Position numbers and translations under genes: made by a program. From contig JAFKDC010000015.1 in NCBI GenBank assembly GCA_017255395.1, positions 1 through 64,000 on the forward strand: a stretch of DNA of 64,000 nucleotides. Direction: 5' to 3'. Numbering within the stretch: the stretch's first letter is position 1; the number at the start of each line of letters is the position of its first letter. The stretch is from Enemella evansiae (GTDB taxonomy: Bacteria; Pseudomonadota; Alphaproteobacteria; Rhodobacterales; Rhodobacteraceae). This document shows positions 17,756 through 28,264 of this stretch, in pieces. The notes under the pieces were generated by a model, which was not told the origin of the DNA, did no database searches, and saw only the letters and a list, made by a program, of their open reading frames with translations.

Positions 17756-18541
17756 ATGACACAGACCCGCCGGGCCTTTCTGGCCACTGCCGCTGCCGCC
17801 GGCACGATCACCGTGCTGCCCTTCCGTGCCCGTGCCGCTGCCCATGGCGGCGAGATGTTCGAGACCGACGCCGGGCCGGTGACGGTGCATCCGGTCCACC
17901 ATGCCTCGATCGTTCTGGAGACGCCGGTGGGCGTGATCTACGTCGACCCGGTCGGCGAGGTTTCGGAGTACGAGGGCATGCCTGCCGCCGACCTGATCCT
18001 GATCACGCATGAGCACGGCGACCACTACAACGCCGATGTGCTGGCCGCCGTGAAGGGCGAGAACACGCAGCTGATCACCAACCCGGCGGTCTTCGACATG
18101 CTGCCCGAAGAACTGAAGACCAACGCGCAGGCGATGGAGAACGGCGCGAGCGCCAGCCTGACGGACCTTCAGATCGACGCGATCCCGGCCTACAACACGA
18201 CTGAAGAGCGCAAGAATTTCCACCCCGAGGGGCGCGACAACGGTTATGTGCTGACGATGGGCCGTTTCCGGATCTACGTCTCTGGCGACACCGAGGACAT
18301 CCCGGAGATGCGGGCGCTGGAGGATATCGACCTCGCCTTCGTCAGCATGAACCTGCCCTTCACCATGACGGCAGAGGCCGCGGCGGACGCGGTCCGGGAA
18401 TTCGCGCCCACCTACGTCTACCCCTACCATTACCGGGGCCGCGACGGCGGCACGCAGGACCCGGCGGCCTTTGCCGATCTGGTCGGGGATGCCTCGCAGG
18501 TGCAGATGGGCGACTGGTACAAGCCGGGCGAACTGGGCTGA
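17756..18541 (+). CDS. Tat-exported metallo-beta-lactamase-fold hydrolase
   Basis: 261 residues. The N-terminus MTQTRRAFLATAAAAGTI has a twin-arginine motif with hydrophobic stretch, predicting Tat export of a folded metalloprotein. The core is a Lactamase_B_3-type (UlaG/UPF0173-like) domain: THEHGDHYNADVL provides the HxHxDH zinc site (about residues 84-90), with VSGDTEDIPEM and YPYHYRGRDGG supplying later ligands. Substrate unknown. GGGAGAG precedes the ATG. Part of an insertion between rpmD and rplO, followed by a P450 gene. Confidence 0.8.
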   Translation: MTQTRRAFLATAAAAGTITVLPFRARAAAHGGEMFETDAGPVTVHPVHHASIVLETPVGVIYVDPVGEVSEYEGMPAADLILITHEHGDHYNADVLAAVKGENTQLITNPAVFDMLPEELKTNAQAMENGASASLTDLQIDAIPAYNTTEERKNFHPEGRDNGYVLTMGRFRIYVSGDTEDIPEMRALEDIDLAFVSMNLPFTMTAEAAADAVREFAPTYVYPYHYRGRDGGTQDPAAFADLVGDASQVQMGDWYKPGELG

Positions 18542-18625
18542 CCGCGCGGGCAGGGTGGTCCGACCATCCTGCCTCTTGCCCGCGCCCGGCGCGCGGGCCA
18601 CTCTGGCGGCGGGAGGACCATCACC

Positions 18626-19834
18626 ATGCCGCTGGATCTGTCGCGCTTCGATCTGAACAGGATCGACGCGGGCTTCATCGAGAACCCGCATCCGCTCTTG
18701 CACCGCTTGCGGGCCGAGAAGCCGATCTTTCGCAATGCCGACGGGTCGGTTTACCTGACGCGCCATGCCGATTGCCTGAAGGTCTACCAGAGCCGCGACA
18801 TGCTGTCGGACAAGACCGAGGCCTTCGGCGAGAAGTTCGGGCGCTGCCCGCTGCACACCCACCACACGACCTCGCTGATCTTCAACGATCCGCCCTATCA
18901 CACGGTGGTGCGGCGGCTGATCTCGGGCGCCTTCACGCCGCGCAAGCTGGCGGAGTTCGAGCCGCTGATCGCGGGCATCGTCGACCGGCTGCTCGACCGG
19001 GTCGAGGATCTGGGGACGCTGGACGTGATCGAGGATTTCGCCAAGGTGCTGCCGACCGAGATCATCTCTTTCATGCTGGGCATCCCCGAGGAGCATCGCG
19101 CGCAGCTGCGGGGCTATTCTCTGGCGATCCTTGGCGCGCTGGACCCTGTCGTCCCGCCCGAGCGGCTGGCCGAGGGCAATCGCGCGGTCGAGGAGTTCGG
19201 CGCGATCCTGTCCGACCTGATCGACTTTCGCCGCCGCAATCCAGAGGGCGCGCATCAGGGCGAGGTGCTGGAAAGCCTGATCTTCGGCGAGCATGAGGGG
19301 CGGCGCCTGACGCAGGAGGAGCTGGTGCAGAACTGTATCTTCCTGCTGAACGCCGGTCACGAGACGACGACCAGCCTTGTGGGCAATGCCATCGGCCTGC
19401 TGCTGGACTGGCCCGACCAGCATCGGCTGTTGCTGGAGGAACCGGGCCATATCGACACGGCGGTCGAGGAATTCCTGCGGGTGGAAAGCCCGCTTCAGAT
19501 CGGCAACCGGCTGGCGGGCGAGGATATCGCGCTGGCCTCGGGGGTGATCCCGAAGGGCACCTATATCCACACCTCGATTGCGGCGGCGAACCGCGACCCC
19601 GAGGTCTTCCCCGATCCCGACCGCATGGACATCACGCGCAAGCCGAACCGGCATATCGCCTTCATCACCGGCATTCACGTCTGCCTTGGCGCGACGCTGG
19701 CACGGGTGGAGGGGCGGATCGCTCTCGGGCGCTTCGTGCAGCGCTTTCCGAAGCTTGCGCAGACCGGACAGCGCAGCCGGGTGCCGCTGGCGCGATTCCG
19801 GGGCTATGCCAGCCTGCCGATTTCGGTGCGTTAG
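18626..19834 (+). CDS. Cytochrome P450
   Basis: 402 residues, normal for a soluble bacterial P450. The I-helix oxygen-activation motif AGHETT is at 243-248, the K-helix ExxR pair is E282/R285, and the heme loop FITGIHVCLG has the thiolate ligand C353. The first residue of the heme loop is the usual Phe but the following Gly of FGxG is replaced (FITG). No ferredoxin or reductase gene is adjacent, so electrons must come from elsewhere. GGGAGG precedes the ATG. Substrate unknown. Confidence 0.92.
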   Translation: MPLDLSRFDLNRIDAGFIENPHPLLHRLRAEKPIFRNADGSVYLTRHADCLKVYQSRDMLSDKTEAFGEKFGRCPLHTHHTTSLIFNDPPYHTVVRRLISGAFTPRKLAEFEPLIAGIVDRLLDRVEDLGTLDVIEDFAKVLPTEIISFMLGIPEEHRAQLRGYSLAILGALDPVVPPERLAEGNRAVEEFGAILSDLIDFRRRNPEGAHQGEVLESLIFGEHEGRRLTQEELVQNCIFLLNAGHETTTSLVGNAIGLLLDWPDQHRLLLEEPGHIDTAVEEFLRVESPLQIGNRLAGEDIALASGVIPKGTYIHTSIAAANRDPEVFPDPDRMDITRKPNRHIAFITGIHVCLGATLARVEGRIALGRFVQRFPKLAQTGQRSRVPLARFRGYASLPISVR

Positions 19835-19924
19835 GGGGCAGGGCGAAGCACGGGGTTTGCGGAAAGGCCGGGGGAGGCTGCGCTAGGTGGATGGGGCCGT
19901 ACCCCCGGCCAGCGGTCCAAACGA

Positions 19925-19952
19925 AAAGGGCGCTCGTTGCGGGGCGCCCTTT
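19925..19952. terminator. Bidirectional terminator between P450 and the DEAD-box gene
   Basis: AAAGGGCGC (19925-19933) pairs with GCGCCCTTT (19944-19952). On the minus strand it ends in TTTT for the helicase gene; on the plus strand it ends TTTGTG and could also stop the P450 transcript. Confidence 0.7.
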
Positions 19953-19971
19953 GTGTTCTCTGCGGAGAGGC

Positions 19972-21252
19972 TTACGCGGCCTGCGAGCGGCGACCACCGC
20001 CGCCACCGCGACGCGCGCGCGACCGGCGCGGCTGGGTGGTGCCGGGCTTATGCCCGCCACCATTACCGCCGCCGCCGCCACCGCGACGACGGCCACCGCC
20101 CCCACGGGCGGGCTTCTTCTCGCCTTCCCACTCTTCGCCGCTGGCGACCTCGATCTTGCGGCCCATGACCTTCTGGATGGCGCGGAATTCGTCCATCTCG
20201 GTCGGCGCGCAATAGGCGATGGCGGTGCCGTCCCGGCCCGCCCGCGCGGTCCGCCCGATGCGGTGGACGTAGTTGTCCGGCACGTTGGGCAGGTCGTAAT
20301 TGTAGACATAGCGCACCGAGGGGATGTCGATGCCGCGCGCCGCCACGTCGGTGGCGACGAGCACGGTCAGCTCGCCTTCCTTGAAGGACTTCAGCGCGCG
20401 GTCGCGCTGGCCCTGGCTTTTGTTGCCGTGGATCGAGGCGGCGGCAAAGCCCTTGTCCTCAAGCTGGCGCTTGAGCTTTTCGGCGCCGTGCTTGGTGCGG
20501 GCAAAGACCAGCGCCGCGTCGGTGCGGTGCTTGTCCAGATGCGTGATCAGCAGCCCGGTCTTGTGCGCCTGCTCGACGAAGTGGACGCTTTGCTCGATGC
20601 GCTCGACCGGCTTGCCCGGAGGCGTGACCTCGATCCGGACGGCGTCGGTCAGGTAGGCGCCGGCGATCTCGGCCATCTGCTTGGGCATGGTGGCCGAGAA
20701 CAGCATGGTCTGACGCTCGGCGGGCAGGACCTTGGCGATCTGGCGCAGCGCGTGGATGAAACCGAGGTCCAGCATCTGGTCGGCCTCGTCCAGTACGAGG
20801 AACTTCGCCTCGTCCAGACGCACGGCCTTGCGGTCCAGAAGGTCGATCAGGCGGCCCGGCGTGGCGACGAGCACATCGGTGCCCTTCGTCAGCTTCTGCG
20901 CCTGCGCGTTGATGGACTGACCGCCGACCACAAGCGCGGTCTTGATGTGGGTGCCCTCGGCATAGGCGCGCAGGTTCTCGAGGATCTGCTTGGCCAGTTC
21001 GCGGGTCGGCGCAAGGATCAGCGCGCGGGCGGTCTTGGGCGCGGCCCGGCCTTCCATCCGCATCAGGGCGGAGAGCAGGGGCAGGCCGAAGGCGGCGGTC
21101 TTGCCGGTGCCGGTCTGGGCAAGGCCCAGCACGTCGCGCCCGTTCATCGCATGCGGGATCGCCTGCGTCTGGATCGGGGTGGGGGCGGTGATGTTAAGGG
21201 CGGCCAGGTTGGCCTGAAGGCGGGGCGGCAGCCCCAGCATGTCGAAATCCAA
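19972..21252 (-). CDS. DEAD-box RNA helicase (RhlE-like)
   Basis: 426 residues from a TTG start at 21252 (MDFDMLGLPPRLQANL), supported by AAGGAAG just upstream; a much longer reading has no such site. Q motif PTPIQTQAIP, motif I AQTGTGKT, Ia PTRELA, II DEAD, III SAT, and VI HRIGRTARAG are all present. The last roughly 50 residues are a Gly/Arg-rich RGG-like tail suited to RNA binding. ATP-dependent RNA unwinding, possibly in ribosome assembly or cold adaptation, fitting its place among ribosomal genes but transcribed oppositely. Confidence 0.93.
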   Translation of the reverse strand: MDFDMLGLPPRLQANLAALNITAPTPIQTQAIPHAMNGRDVLGLAQTGTGKTAAFGLPLLSALMRMEGRAAPKTARALILAPTRELAKQILENLRAYAEGTHIKTALVVGGQSINAQAQKLTKGTDVLVATPGRLIDLLDRKAVRLDEAKFLVLDEADQMLDLGFIHALRQIAKVLPAERQTMLFSATMPKQMAEIAGAYLTDAVRIEVTPPGKPVERIEQSVHFVEQAHKTGLLITHLDKHRTDAALVFARTKHGAEKLKRQLEDKGFAAASIHGNKSQGQRDRALKSFKEGELTVLVATDVAARGIDIPSVRYVYNYDLPNVPDNYVHRIGRTARAGRDGTAIAYCAPTEMDEFRAIQKVMGRKIEVASGEEWEGEKKPARGGGGRRRGGGGGGNGGGHKPGTTQPRRSRARRGGGGGRRSQAA

Positions 21253-21536
21253 GTGTTCTTCCTTTGTGGCGGGCAGGGCCCGCGAACGAACGACGGCCCG
21301 CGCCCCGGGATGGGGCGTGAGGCGCACGATTGGGTGACCGCGAGCGCGGGCCGACGCGGCCGGATGCCGGAAAGCCTGTCGCGGGTCGGAACCCATGCGT
21401 GATGTGGGAGCCATGTTCGGAGATGTCGTGCCGTGCGGACCGGTGGCCCTGCTGCCCCGCTCACGCGGCGGGTGCGGCACAGGGGAGCATATGCGCGCCG
21501 CGCCGCAGAATGTCAAGGCTGTGCAAGGCGGCGGGC

Positions 21537-21565
21537 TTGATCGCGGGCCGGGCCTTCTGTATACG
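21537..21565 (+). promoter_or_regulatory. Sigma-70 promoter of the rplO-secY-adk block
   Basis: TTGATC (21537-21542), 17 bases, TATACG (21560-21565). It lies in the 422-base gap between the divergent helicase and rplO, about 110 bases before rplO. Nothing else recognisable is in that gap. Confidence 0.7.
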
Positions 21566-21674
21566 CGCCCGGTGGCCCGACTCGGACAACGGGGCGGGGT
21601 CACGTTCACAATCAAGAAAAGCCGTGGTTGGCCCGTCTCGCTTCGAGGGTCACATCCGGCAATGGAGAAGCGAT

Positions 21675-22139
21675 ATGAAACTGCATGAACTGCGCGACAA
21701 TCCCGGCGCAACCAAGCGCAAGCAGCGCATCGGCCGTGGCCCGGGTTCGGGTCGTGGTAAGATGGGTGGCCGTGGTATCAAGGGTCAGAAGTCCCGTTCG
21801 GGTGTGGCCATCAATGGCTACGAAGGCGGCCAGATGCCGCTGTACCAGCGTCTGCCCAAGCGCGGTTTCAACAAGCCGAACCGCAAGGAATACGCTGTCG
21901 TCAACCTGGGCCTGATCCAGAAGTTCGTCGACGCGGGCAAGCTGGAAGCCGGTTCGATCACCGAGGATTCGCTGGTGGCTTCGGGCCTCGTGCGCCGCAA
22001 GCTGGATGGCATCCGCGTCCTCGCCAAGGGCGAGATCACCGGCGCGCTGACCATCGACGTCACCGGCGCATCGAAGTCCGCTGTCGAGGCGGTCGAGAAG
22101 GCCGGCGGCTCGCTCAAGGTGGCTGCGGCGGCGGAGTGA
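21675..22139 (+). CDS. rplO: 50S ribosomal protein L15
   Basis: 154 residues from ATG 21675 ([16 protein letters not shown]). The glycine-rich [20 protein letters not shown] (20 residues) and [15 protein letters not shown] are diagnostic. GGAGAAG upstream. It normally follows rpmD directly; here it opens a new block. Confidence 0.98.
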   Translation: MKLHELRDNPGATKRKQRIGRGPGSGRGKMGGRGIKGQKSRSGVAINGYEGGQMPLYQRLPKRGFNKPNRKEYAVVNLGLIQKFVDAGKLEAGSITEDSLVASGLVRRKLDGIRVLAKGEITGALTIDVTGASKSAVEAVEKAGGSLKVAAAAE

Positions 22140-22282
22140 GTCCCGCTTGCGCCCTCACCACGGCGCAATACCGGGTTGTGAGCGGCGTCCGCGCCGCTTA
22201 CATGTGCCCCTAGTTTTCCCCGAACGCCGCCCGATGCTGGAAAACGCGTCGAGGCGGCGTTTGTCATAACAGAGAGATCCGC

Positions 22283-23646
<1,364 letters not shown>

Positions 23647-23650
<4 letters not shown>

Positions 23651-24225
23651 ACATCATTCTTTTGGGACCGCCGGGGGCGGGCAAGGGTACGCAGGCCGCA
23701 AAACTGGTCGAAGAACGCGGCATGGTGCAGCTGTCCACCGGGGACATGCTGCGCGCCGCCAAGACCAGCGGGACGGAAATGGGCAAGCGCGTGGCCGAGG
23801 TCATGGACCGCGGCGAGCTTGTCACCGATGAGATCGTCATCGGACTGATTCGCGAAAAGCTGGAAGCGGGCGGGACGCCCGGCTTCATCTTCGACGGGTT
23901 CCCGCGCACGCTGAAGCAGGCGGATGCGCTGGGGGAGCTGCTGGCAGAGGTCGGGCAGACGCTGGATCACGTCATCGAGCTGCGGGTCGAGGACGAGGCA
24001 CTGGTTCACCGCATCGTCAACCGCGCCGAAGAGGCCCGCGCCGCGGGCCAGCCGGTACGCGCGGACGACAACGAGGAATCGCTGCGCACCCGCCTTGCGG
24101 CCTACTACAAGATGACCTCGCCGCTGGTCGGCTATTACTACGCCAAGGGCCTGTATTCCCGCGTCGACGGCATGGCCGAAATGGACGAGGTCAAGGCCCA
24201 GATCGCGGCAAAACTGGACGCCTGA
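23647..24225 (+). CDS. adk: Adenylate kinase (short-lid form)
   Basis: 192 residues catalysing ATP + AMP to 2 ADP. P-loop [11 protein letters not shown] at about 6-16, STGDMLRAA of the AMP site, and [13 protein letters not shown]. The LID region is the short alphaproteobacterial type without a zinc-finger insertion. Starts inside the secY stop (ATGA). A promoter for the next block follows. Confidence 0.97.
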
Positions 24226-24257
24226 CGGCGCCCGCCCGGGGCCGGGGGCGGCAGGGG

Positions 24258-24286
24258 TTGACGCCCCGTCGCAAAACCCGTACCCA
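24258..24286 (+). promoter_or_regulatory. Sigma-70 promoter of the rpsM-rplQ block
   Basis: TTGACG (24258-24263), 17 bases, TACCCA (24281-24286). The -35 is good, the -10 weak. It lies in the 213-base gap between adk and rpsM. Confidence 0.5.
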
Positions 24287-24438
24287 CCCCCATCTCCACC
24301 GGAGAATCATTCCGTGTGGCGGGTCGCCCCCGCCGCGCAGATCACCTGACAAGCTTGGGCCCGCAGGCAGACGCCTCGGGCCTTCGGTTGTGAAAAAAGG
24401 GCCTGGAGTGACGGGCTCGCAACGAAAGGAACAGAGAC

Positions 24439-24807
24439 TTGGCACGTATTGCCGGCGTCAACATCCCGACCAACAAGCGCGTCGTGATTGCGCTTACCTA
24501 CATTCACGGCATCGGTCCGGCCATCGCAAAGGAAATCTGCGAAGCCACCAAGATCGACGCCGCGCGTCGCGTCAACGAACTGTCGGACAGCGAAGTCCTG
24601 CAGGTGCGTGAATACATCGACGCCAACCTGACCGTCGAAGGCGACCTGCGCCGCGACACCCAGATGAACATCAAGCGCCTGATGGACCTTGGCTGCTACC
24701 GCGGCCTGCGTCATCGTCGCAACCTGCCCGTGCGCGGTCAGCGCACGCACACCAACGCTCGCACGCGCAAAGGCCCCGCGAAGGCCATTGCCGGCAAGAA
24801 GAAGTAA
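24439..24807 (+). CDS. rpsM: 30S ribosomal protein S13
   Basis: 122 residues starting at TTG 24439 ([15 protein letters not shown]), with AAAGGA eight bases upstream; no ATG fits. [20 protein letters not shown] (20 residues) is the S13 signature. A TTG start for a highly expressed ribosomal gene may lower its initiation rate. Confidence 0.97.
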   Translation: MARIAGVNIPTNKRVVIALTYIHGIGPAIAKEICEATKIDAARRVNELSDSEVLQVREYIDANLTVEGDLRRDTQMNIKRLMDLGCYRGLRHRRNLPVRGQRTHTNARTRKGPAKAIAGKKK

Positions 24808-24822
24808 GGGAGGGTTCGACCT

Positions 24823-25218
24823 ATGGCACGCGATACTCGCCGCGCTGGCGGCAAGAAAAAGGTCTCCAAGAACATCGCCGCTGGCGTTGCTCACGTGAAC
24901 TCGACCTTCAACAACACCAAGATCCTGATCTCGGACGTGCAGGGCAACGCGATCTCGTGGTCGTCCGCCGGCACCATGGGCTTCAAGGGCTCGCGCAAGT
25001 CGACGCCCTACGCCGCCCAGCTGGCCGCAGAAGACGCGGGCAAGAAGGCCCAGGATCACGGCGTGAAGACGCTGGAAGTCGAAGTGCAGGGCCCCGGTTC
25101 GGGCCGCGAATCGGCGCTGCGCGCGCTGGCTGCCGTCGGCTTCAACATCACGTCCATCCGCGACGTGACGCCGATCGCACACAACGGCTGCCGCCCGCCG
25201 AAGCGCCGCCGCGTCTGA
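24823..25218 (+). CDS. rpsK: 30S ribosomal protein S11
   Basis: 131 residues. [32 protein letters not shown] and the end [14 protein letters not shown] are diagnostic. Fifteen bases after rpsM. rpsD, often next in other bacteria, is not here, as is usual in alphaproteobacteria. Confidence 0.98.
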   Translation: MARDTRRAGGKKKVSKNIAAGVAHVNSTFNNTKILISDVQGNAISWSSAGTMGFKGSRKSTPYAAQLAAEDAGKKAQDHGVKTLEVEVQGPGSGRESALRALAAVGFNITSIRDVTPIAHNGCRPPKRRRV

Positions 25219-25336
25219 TCGCACCTGATTACCGGACGAGGCGGGGCCCAGTTGCCCTGCCTCGTTCTGTCGTTTCGAAACCTCGGGCGTCTGTCCCTAC
25301 TGGACATGGGGGACGGGCTGGTATGGAGGGAATTGC

Positions 25337-26353
25337 ATGATCCACAAGAACTGGGCCGAATTGATCAAGCCGACACAGCTGGAGATCAAGCCCGGCGCCG
25401 ACCCGTCCCGGCAGGCCACTGTCATCGCCGAACCGCTGGAGCGCGGCTTCGGTCTGACGCTCGGCAACGCGCTGCGCCGCGTGCTGCTGTCCTCGCTTCA
25501 GGGGGCGGCCATCACCTCTGTGCAGATCGACAACGTGCTGCACGAGTTCTCCTCGGTGGACGGTGTCCGCGAGGATGTGACCGACATCATCCTGAACCTG
25601 AAGCAGGTCGCCCTGCGGATGGAGGTCGAAGGGCCCAAGCGCCTGTCGGTTTCCGCCAAGGGCCCGGGCGTCGTCACCGCCGGTGACATTTCGGAAACCA
25701 ACGGCATCGAGGTTCTGAACCGCGATCACGTGATCTGTCACGTGGACGAGGGCGCAGAGGTCTACATGGAATTCACCGTGAACCTCGGCAAGGGCTATGT
25801 CTCGGCTGACAAGAACAAGCCCGAGGACGCCCCGATCGGCCTGATCCCGATCGACGCGATCTACTCGCCGGTGAAGAAGGTCGCCTACGACGTGCAGCCC
25901 ACCCGCGAGGGCCAGGTGCTGGACTACGACAAGCTGACCATGAAGATCGACACCGACGGCTCGATCACGCCCGAGGACGCCGTGGCCTTCGCCGCGCGCA
26001 TCCTGCAGGATCAGCTGTCGATCTTCGTCAACTTCGACGAGCCGGAATCGGCTCAGCGTCACGACGACGACGACGGTCTGGAGTTCAACCCGCTGCTGCT
26101 GAAGAAGGTCGACGAGCTGGAGCTCTCGGTCCGTTCGGCAAACTGCCTGAAGAACGACAACATCGTCTACATCGGCGACCTGATCCAGAAGACCGAGGCA
26201 GAGATGCTGCGCACCCCGAACTTCGGCCGCAAGTCCTTGAACGAGATCAAGGAAGTGCTGTCGGGCATGGGTCTGCACCTTGGCATGGACGTCGAGGACT
26301 GGCCGCCGGACAACATCGAGGACCTGGCCAAGAAGCTGGAAGACTCGTTCTGA
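25337..26353 (+). CDS. rpoA: RNA polymerase alpha subunit
   Basis: 338 residues. N-terminal assembly domain with [20 protein letters not shown] (20 residues) and a C-terminal domain with [18 protein letters not shown] and [14 protein letters not shown] for DNA and activator contacts. GGAGGGAATTGC precedes the ATG. The 118-base gap before it holds an imperfect CGAGGC-type hairpin near 25238-25265. Confidence 0.98.
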   Translation: MIHKNWAELIKPTQLEIKPGADPSRQATVIAEPLERGFGLTLGNALRRVLLSSLQGAAITSVQIDNVLHEFSSVDGVREDVTDIILNLKQVALRMEVEGPKRLSVSAKGPGVVTAGDISETNGIEVLNRDHVICHVDEGAEVYMEFTVNLGKGYVSADKNKPEDAPIGLIPIDAIYSPVKKVAYDVQPTREGQVLDYDKLTMKIDTDGSITPEDAVAFAARILQDQLSIFVNFDEPESAQRHDDDDGLEFNPLLLKKVDELELSVRSANCLKNDNIVYIGDLIQKTEAEMLRTPNFGRKSLNEIKEVLSGMGLHLGMDVEDWPPDNIEDLAKKLEDSF

Positions 26354-26357
26354 GAAA

Positions 26358-26402
26358 GGTGGGTTGAAAACCCACCCCACGGCGAGGCGGCAACGCCTCG
26401 TC
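26358..26402. repeat. GGTGGGT/ACCCACC palindrome plus hairpin between rpoA and rplQ
   Basis: GGTGGGTTGAAAACCCACC then CCACGG, followed by GCGAGGC-ggcaac-GCCTCGT. Same family as copies at 10011, 16237 and 16294. Neither unit has a T-run, so they are unlikely to terminate. Confidence 0.6.
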
Positions 26403-26494
26403 CCGGGCATCCGCCCCAAGGAGAGCCGGTGACACGCATCGCCGGACTGACAAAGCAAAACCGCCCGTAGAGGGCACCCATTGGAGAAAGACAC

Positions 26495-26914
26495 ATGCGT
26501 CACGCAAAAGGCTATCGCCGCCTGAACCGCACCCACGAGCACCGCAAGGCGCTGTGGGCGAACATGGCGGGTTCGCTGATCGAGCACGAGCAGATCAAGA
26601 CCACGCTGCCGAAGGCCAAGGAACTCAAGCGCGTCATCGACAAGCTGATCACGCTGGGCAAGCGCGGCGACCTGCACGCACGCCGTCAGGCCGCGTCGCA
26701 GCTGAAGCAGGACATGCACGTCGCCAAGCTGTTCGAAATCCTCGGCCCGCGCTACGCCGAGCGTCAGGGTGGCTACTGCCGCGTCCTGAAGGCCGGCTTC
26801 CGCTACGGTGACATGGCGCCCATGGCGATCATCGAACTGGTCGACCGCGACACCGACGCCAAGGGCGCTGCCGACAAGGCCCGCCTGGCCGCCTACGAAG
26901 ACGCCGACGAATAA
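26495..26914 (+). CDS. rplQ: 50S ribosomal protein L17
   Basis: 139 residues beginning [20 protein letters not shown], with [15 protein letters not shown] and [20 protein letters not shown]. Last gene of the alpha block, with a terminator 25 bases after its stop. AGAAAGA upstream is a modest ribosome-binding site. Confidence 0.98.
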   Translation: MRHAKGYRRLNRTHEHRKALWANMAGSLIEHEQIKTTLPKAKELKRVIDKLITLGKRGDLHARRQAASQLKQDMHVAKLFEILGPRYAERQGGYCRVLKAGFRYGDMAPMAIIELVDRDTDAKGAADKARLAAYEDADE

Positions 26915-26939
26915 GACTTCGGGGCCATCGCCCCAGCAG

Positions 26940-26974
26940 AAAGGCCCCCGCCATCCGGTCGGGGGCCTTTTTCG
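26940..26974 (+). terminator. Rho-independent terminator after rplQ
   Basis: AAAGGCCCCCG (26940-26950) pairs with CGGGGGCCTTT over a nine-base loop and is followed by further T residues. It closes the ribosomal superblock. Confidence 0.9.
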
Positions 26975-26990
26975 TTTCGCGGCTGCCGTC

Positions 26991-27467
26991 CTATTCGCCG
27001 GACATTTCTCGCTGCCGCATCGGCATCTGGTCGATGGTGCGGAAAAGATCCTCGGGCGCGACCGGGCTGTCGGCGCGCAGCTTCACACCACCGTCCTTGC
27101 CGATCAGGACAAGGGTGAAGCCTTCGACCTTCAGCCGCGCGCGCAGTGCCCCGCCAGAGCCGGGGGCCGTATCGCTGAATACGATGATGTCTCGCTCTTC
27201 CACCCCGGCGCGGGCCTTTTGAAGCAGGGCAAGCTGTGCGCGGTAGGCGGCGCCCGCCGGGTCGTCTGCAAAGACCAGCACCGGGCGCGACCGCCATTTC
27301 AAAGCGTCCAATGCGCCGCCTTCCGCATCCAGTTGCCGAAACAGGCCATCGTCAGACATTGCCGGGCCGGTGGTCAGCGCGGTGGCGCAGGCGAGGGCGG
27401 GCAACAGGCACGCCCTTGGTCGCGCCCGGCCCACAATCGCCCCTGATGCCCGGCGAAGGGCCGTCAC
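26991..27467 (-). CDS. DUF4174 exported protein
   Basis: 158 residues from a GTG at 27467 that overlaps the upstream gene's stop (GTGA), which decides the start and includes a hydrophobic signal (about residues 18-36). The body LKWRSRPVLVFADDP, YRAQLALLQKARAGVEERDI and GFTLVLIGKDGGVKLR matches DUF4174, a thioredoxin-like fold family of unknown function. Probably periplasmic. Co-transcribed with the host-attachment family gene. Confidence 0.75.
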   Translation of the reverse strand: MTALRRASGAIVGRARPRACLLPALACATALTTGPAMSDDGLFRQLDAEGGALDALKWRSRPVLVFADDPAGAAYRAQLALLQKARAGVEERDIIVFSDTAPGSGGALRARLKVEGFTLVLIGKDGGVKLRADSPVAPEDLFRTIDQMPMRQREMSGE

Positions 27468-27919
27468 GCCGCATCCAGCTCCTTTTTCACAAGGCTCTCG
27501 ATCTTGGCGACCGGGTGGTTGGTCAGCGTCTTCGGCACCTCGGCGATGATCTTGTCAGAGACCTCCTTGTGCAGCGCCTCGCGCAGGTCGCCCAGAACCT
27601 TGGGCGAGGCCACCAGCACCAGCCGGTCGAAGGCCCCCTTGTGCGCCTCGGCATAGAGGTGGTCGGCAAGATCCGCCGCAAAGCGCTCTTTCGCCAGCTC
27701 ATGCCAGTCGGTGTCGTCAAGGGCAGAGCGCTGCTGCACGCCGGTGTCGTTCATGCGCCCGGGCCGGTTCGCCGATTGCTCGCGGTCCGAGGGGTTCTCC
27801 TGCTCCTCTTCGTCGAAAACGTCGAGGTTGGGATCGTCGTGATCGGTCAGGTTGCGCAGGAACAGCGCCTTTTCGCTGTCCGTCACCACCACCCAGGTTC
27901 CCTGCTTCAGTTCCACCAT
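27464..27919 (-). CDS. Host attachment family protein (PF10116-type)
   Basis: 151 residues. TWVVVTDSEKALFLRNL at the start and FDRLVLVASPKVLGDLREAL near residues 98-117 are typical of the family named for a protein required for attachment to host cells, related to bacterial release-factor-like (baeRF) folds. No signal peptide; charged middle section around residues 32-65. Cytosolic, function not settled. Shares GTGA with the DUF4174 gene and follows the small gene at 27933 by 13 bases, so three genes form one minus-strand operon. Confidence 0.75.
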   Translation of the reverse strand: MVELKQGTWVVVTDSEKALFLRNLTDHDDPNLDVFDEEEQENPSDREQSANRPGRMNDTGVQQRSALDDTDWHELAKERFAADLADHLYAEAHKGAFDRLVLVASPKVLGDLREALHKEVSDKIIAEVPKTLTNHPVAKIESLVKKELDAA

Positions 27920-27932
27920 AGCCTGATCCTCC

Positions 27933-28133
27933 TTACGATCCTGATTTTTCTTCGGATTTTCGAACCCGGGTCACGCCGGGCCGGTCCTGTTCCGCGCGTT
28001 TCTTCAGGTCGCGCGTTCCGACCTGCCGTTCCACGCCGCCATCGGCGCGGCCCTGTTGCGGGGGTGTCTTTTCGGGGTCGGTATAGGCCTTTGTCTCTTG
28101 GCGACCGTCCTGCGATCTGTGGCGCTCTGCCAT
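27933..28133 (-). CDS. Small hydrophilic hypothetical protein
   Basis: 66 residues, highly charged (MAERHRSQDGRQETKAY..., ending SEEKSGS), no hydrophobic segment, probably disordered. AGGAGG lies six bases before the ATG at 28133, strong support for translation. First gene of a three-gene operon with the host-attachment family and DUF4174 genes. No family recognised. Confidence 0.65.
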   Translation of the reverse strand: MAERHRSQDGRQETKAYTDPEKTPPQQGRADGGVERQVGTRDLKKRAEQDRPGVTRVRKSEEKSGS

Positions 28134-28264
28134 CTGATGCCTCCTGACGTTGTGCGTTCGTTTCTGTCAGGATCAACGCGCGAGGTCCCTGGCCGTTCCC
28201 CCTGCGGCTTGAAAGGCGCGGCCCCGGCGGGCATATCAGGACGCATGTCACCAAGGGGGACCCC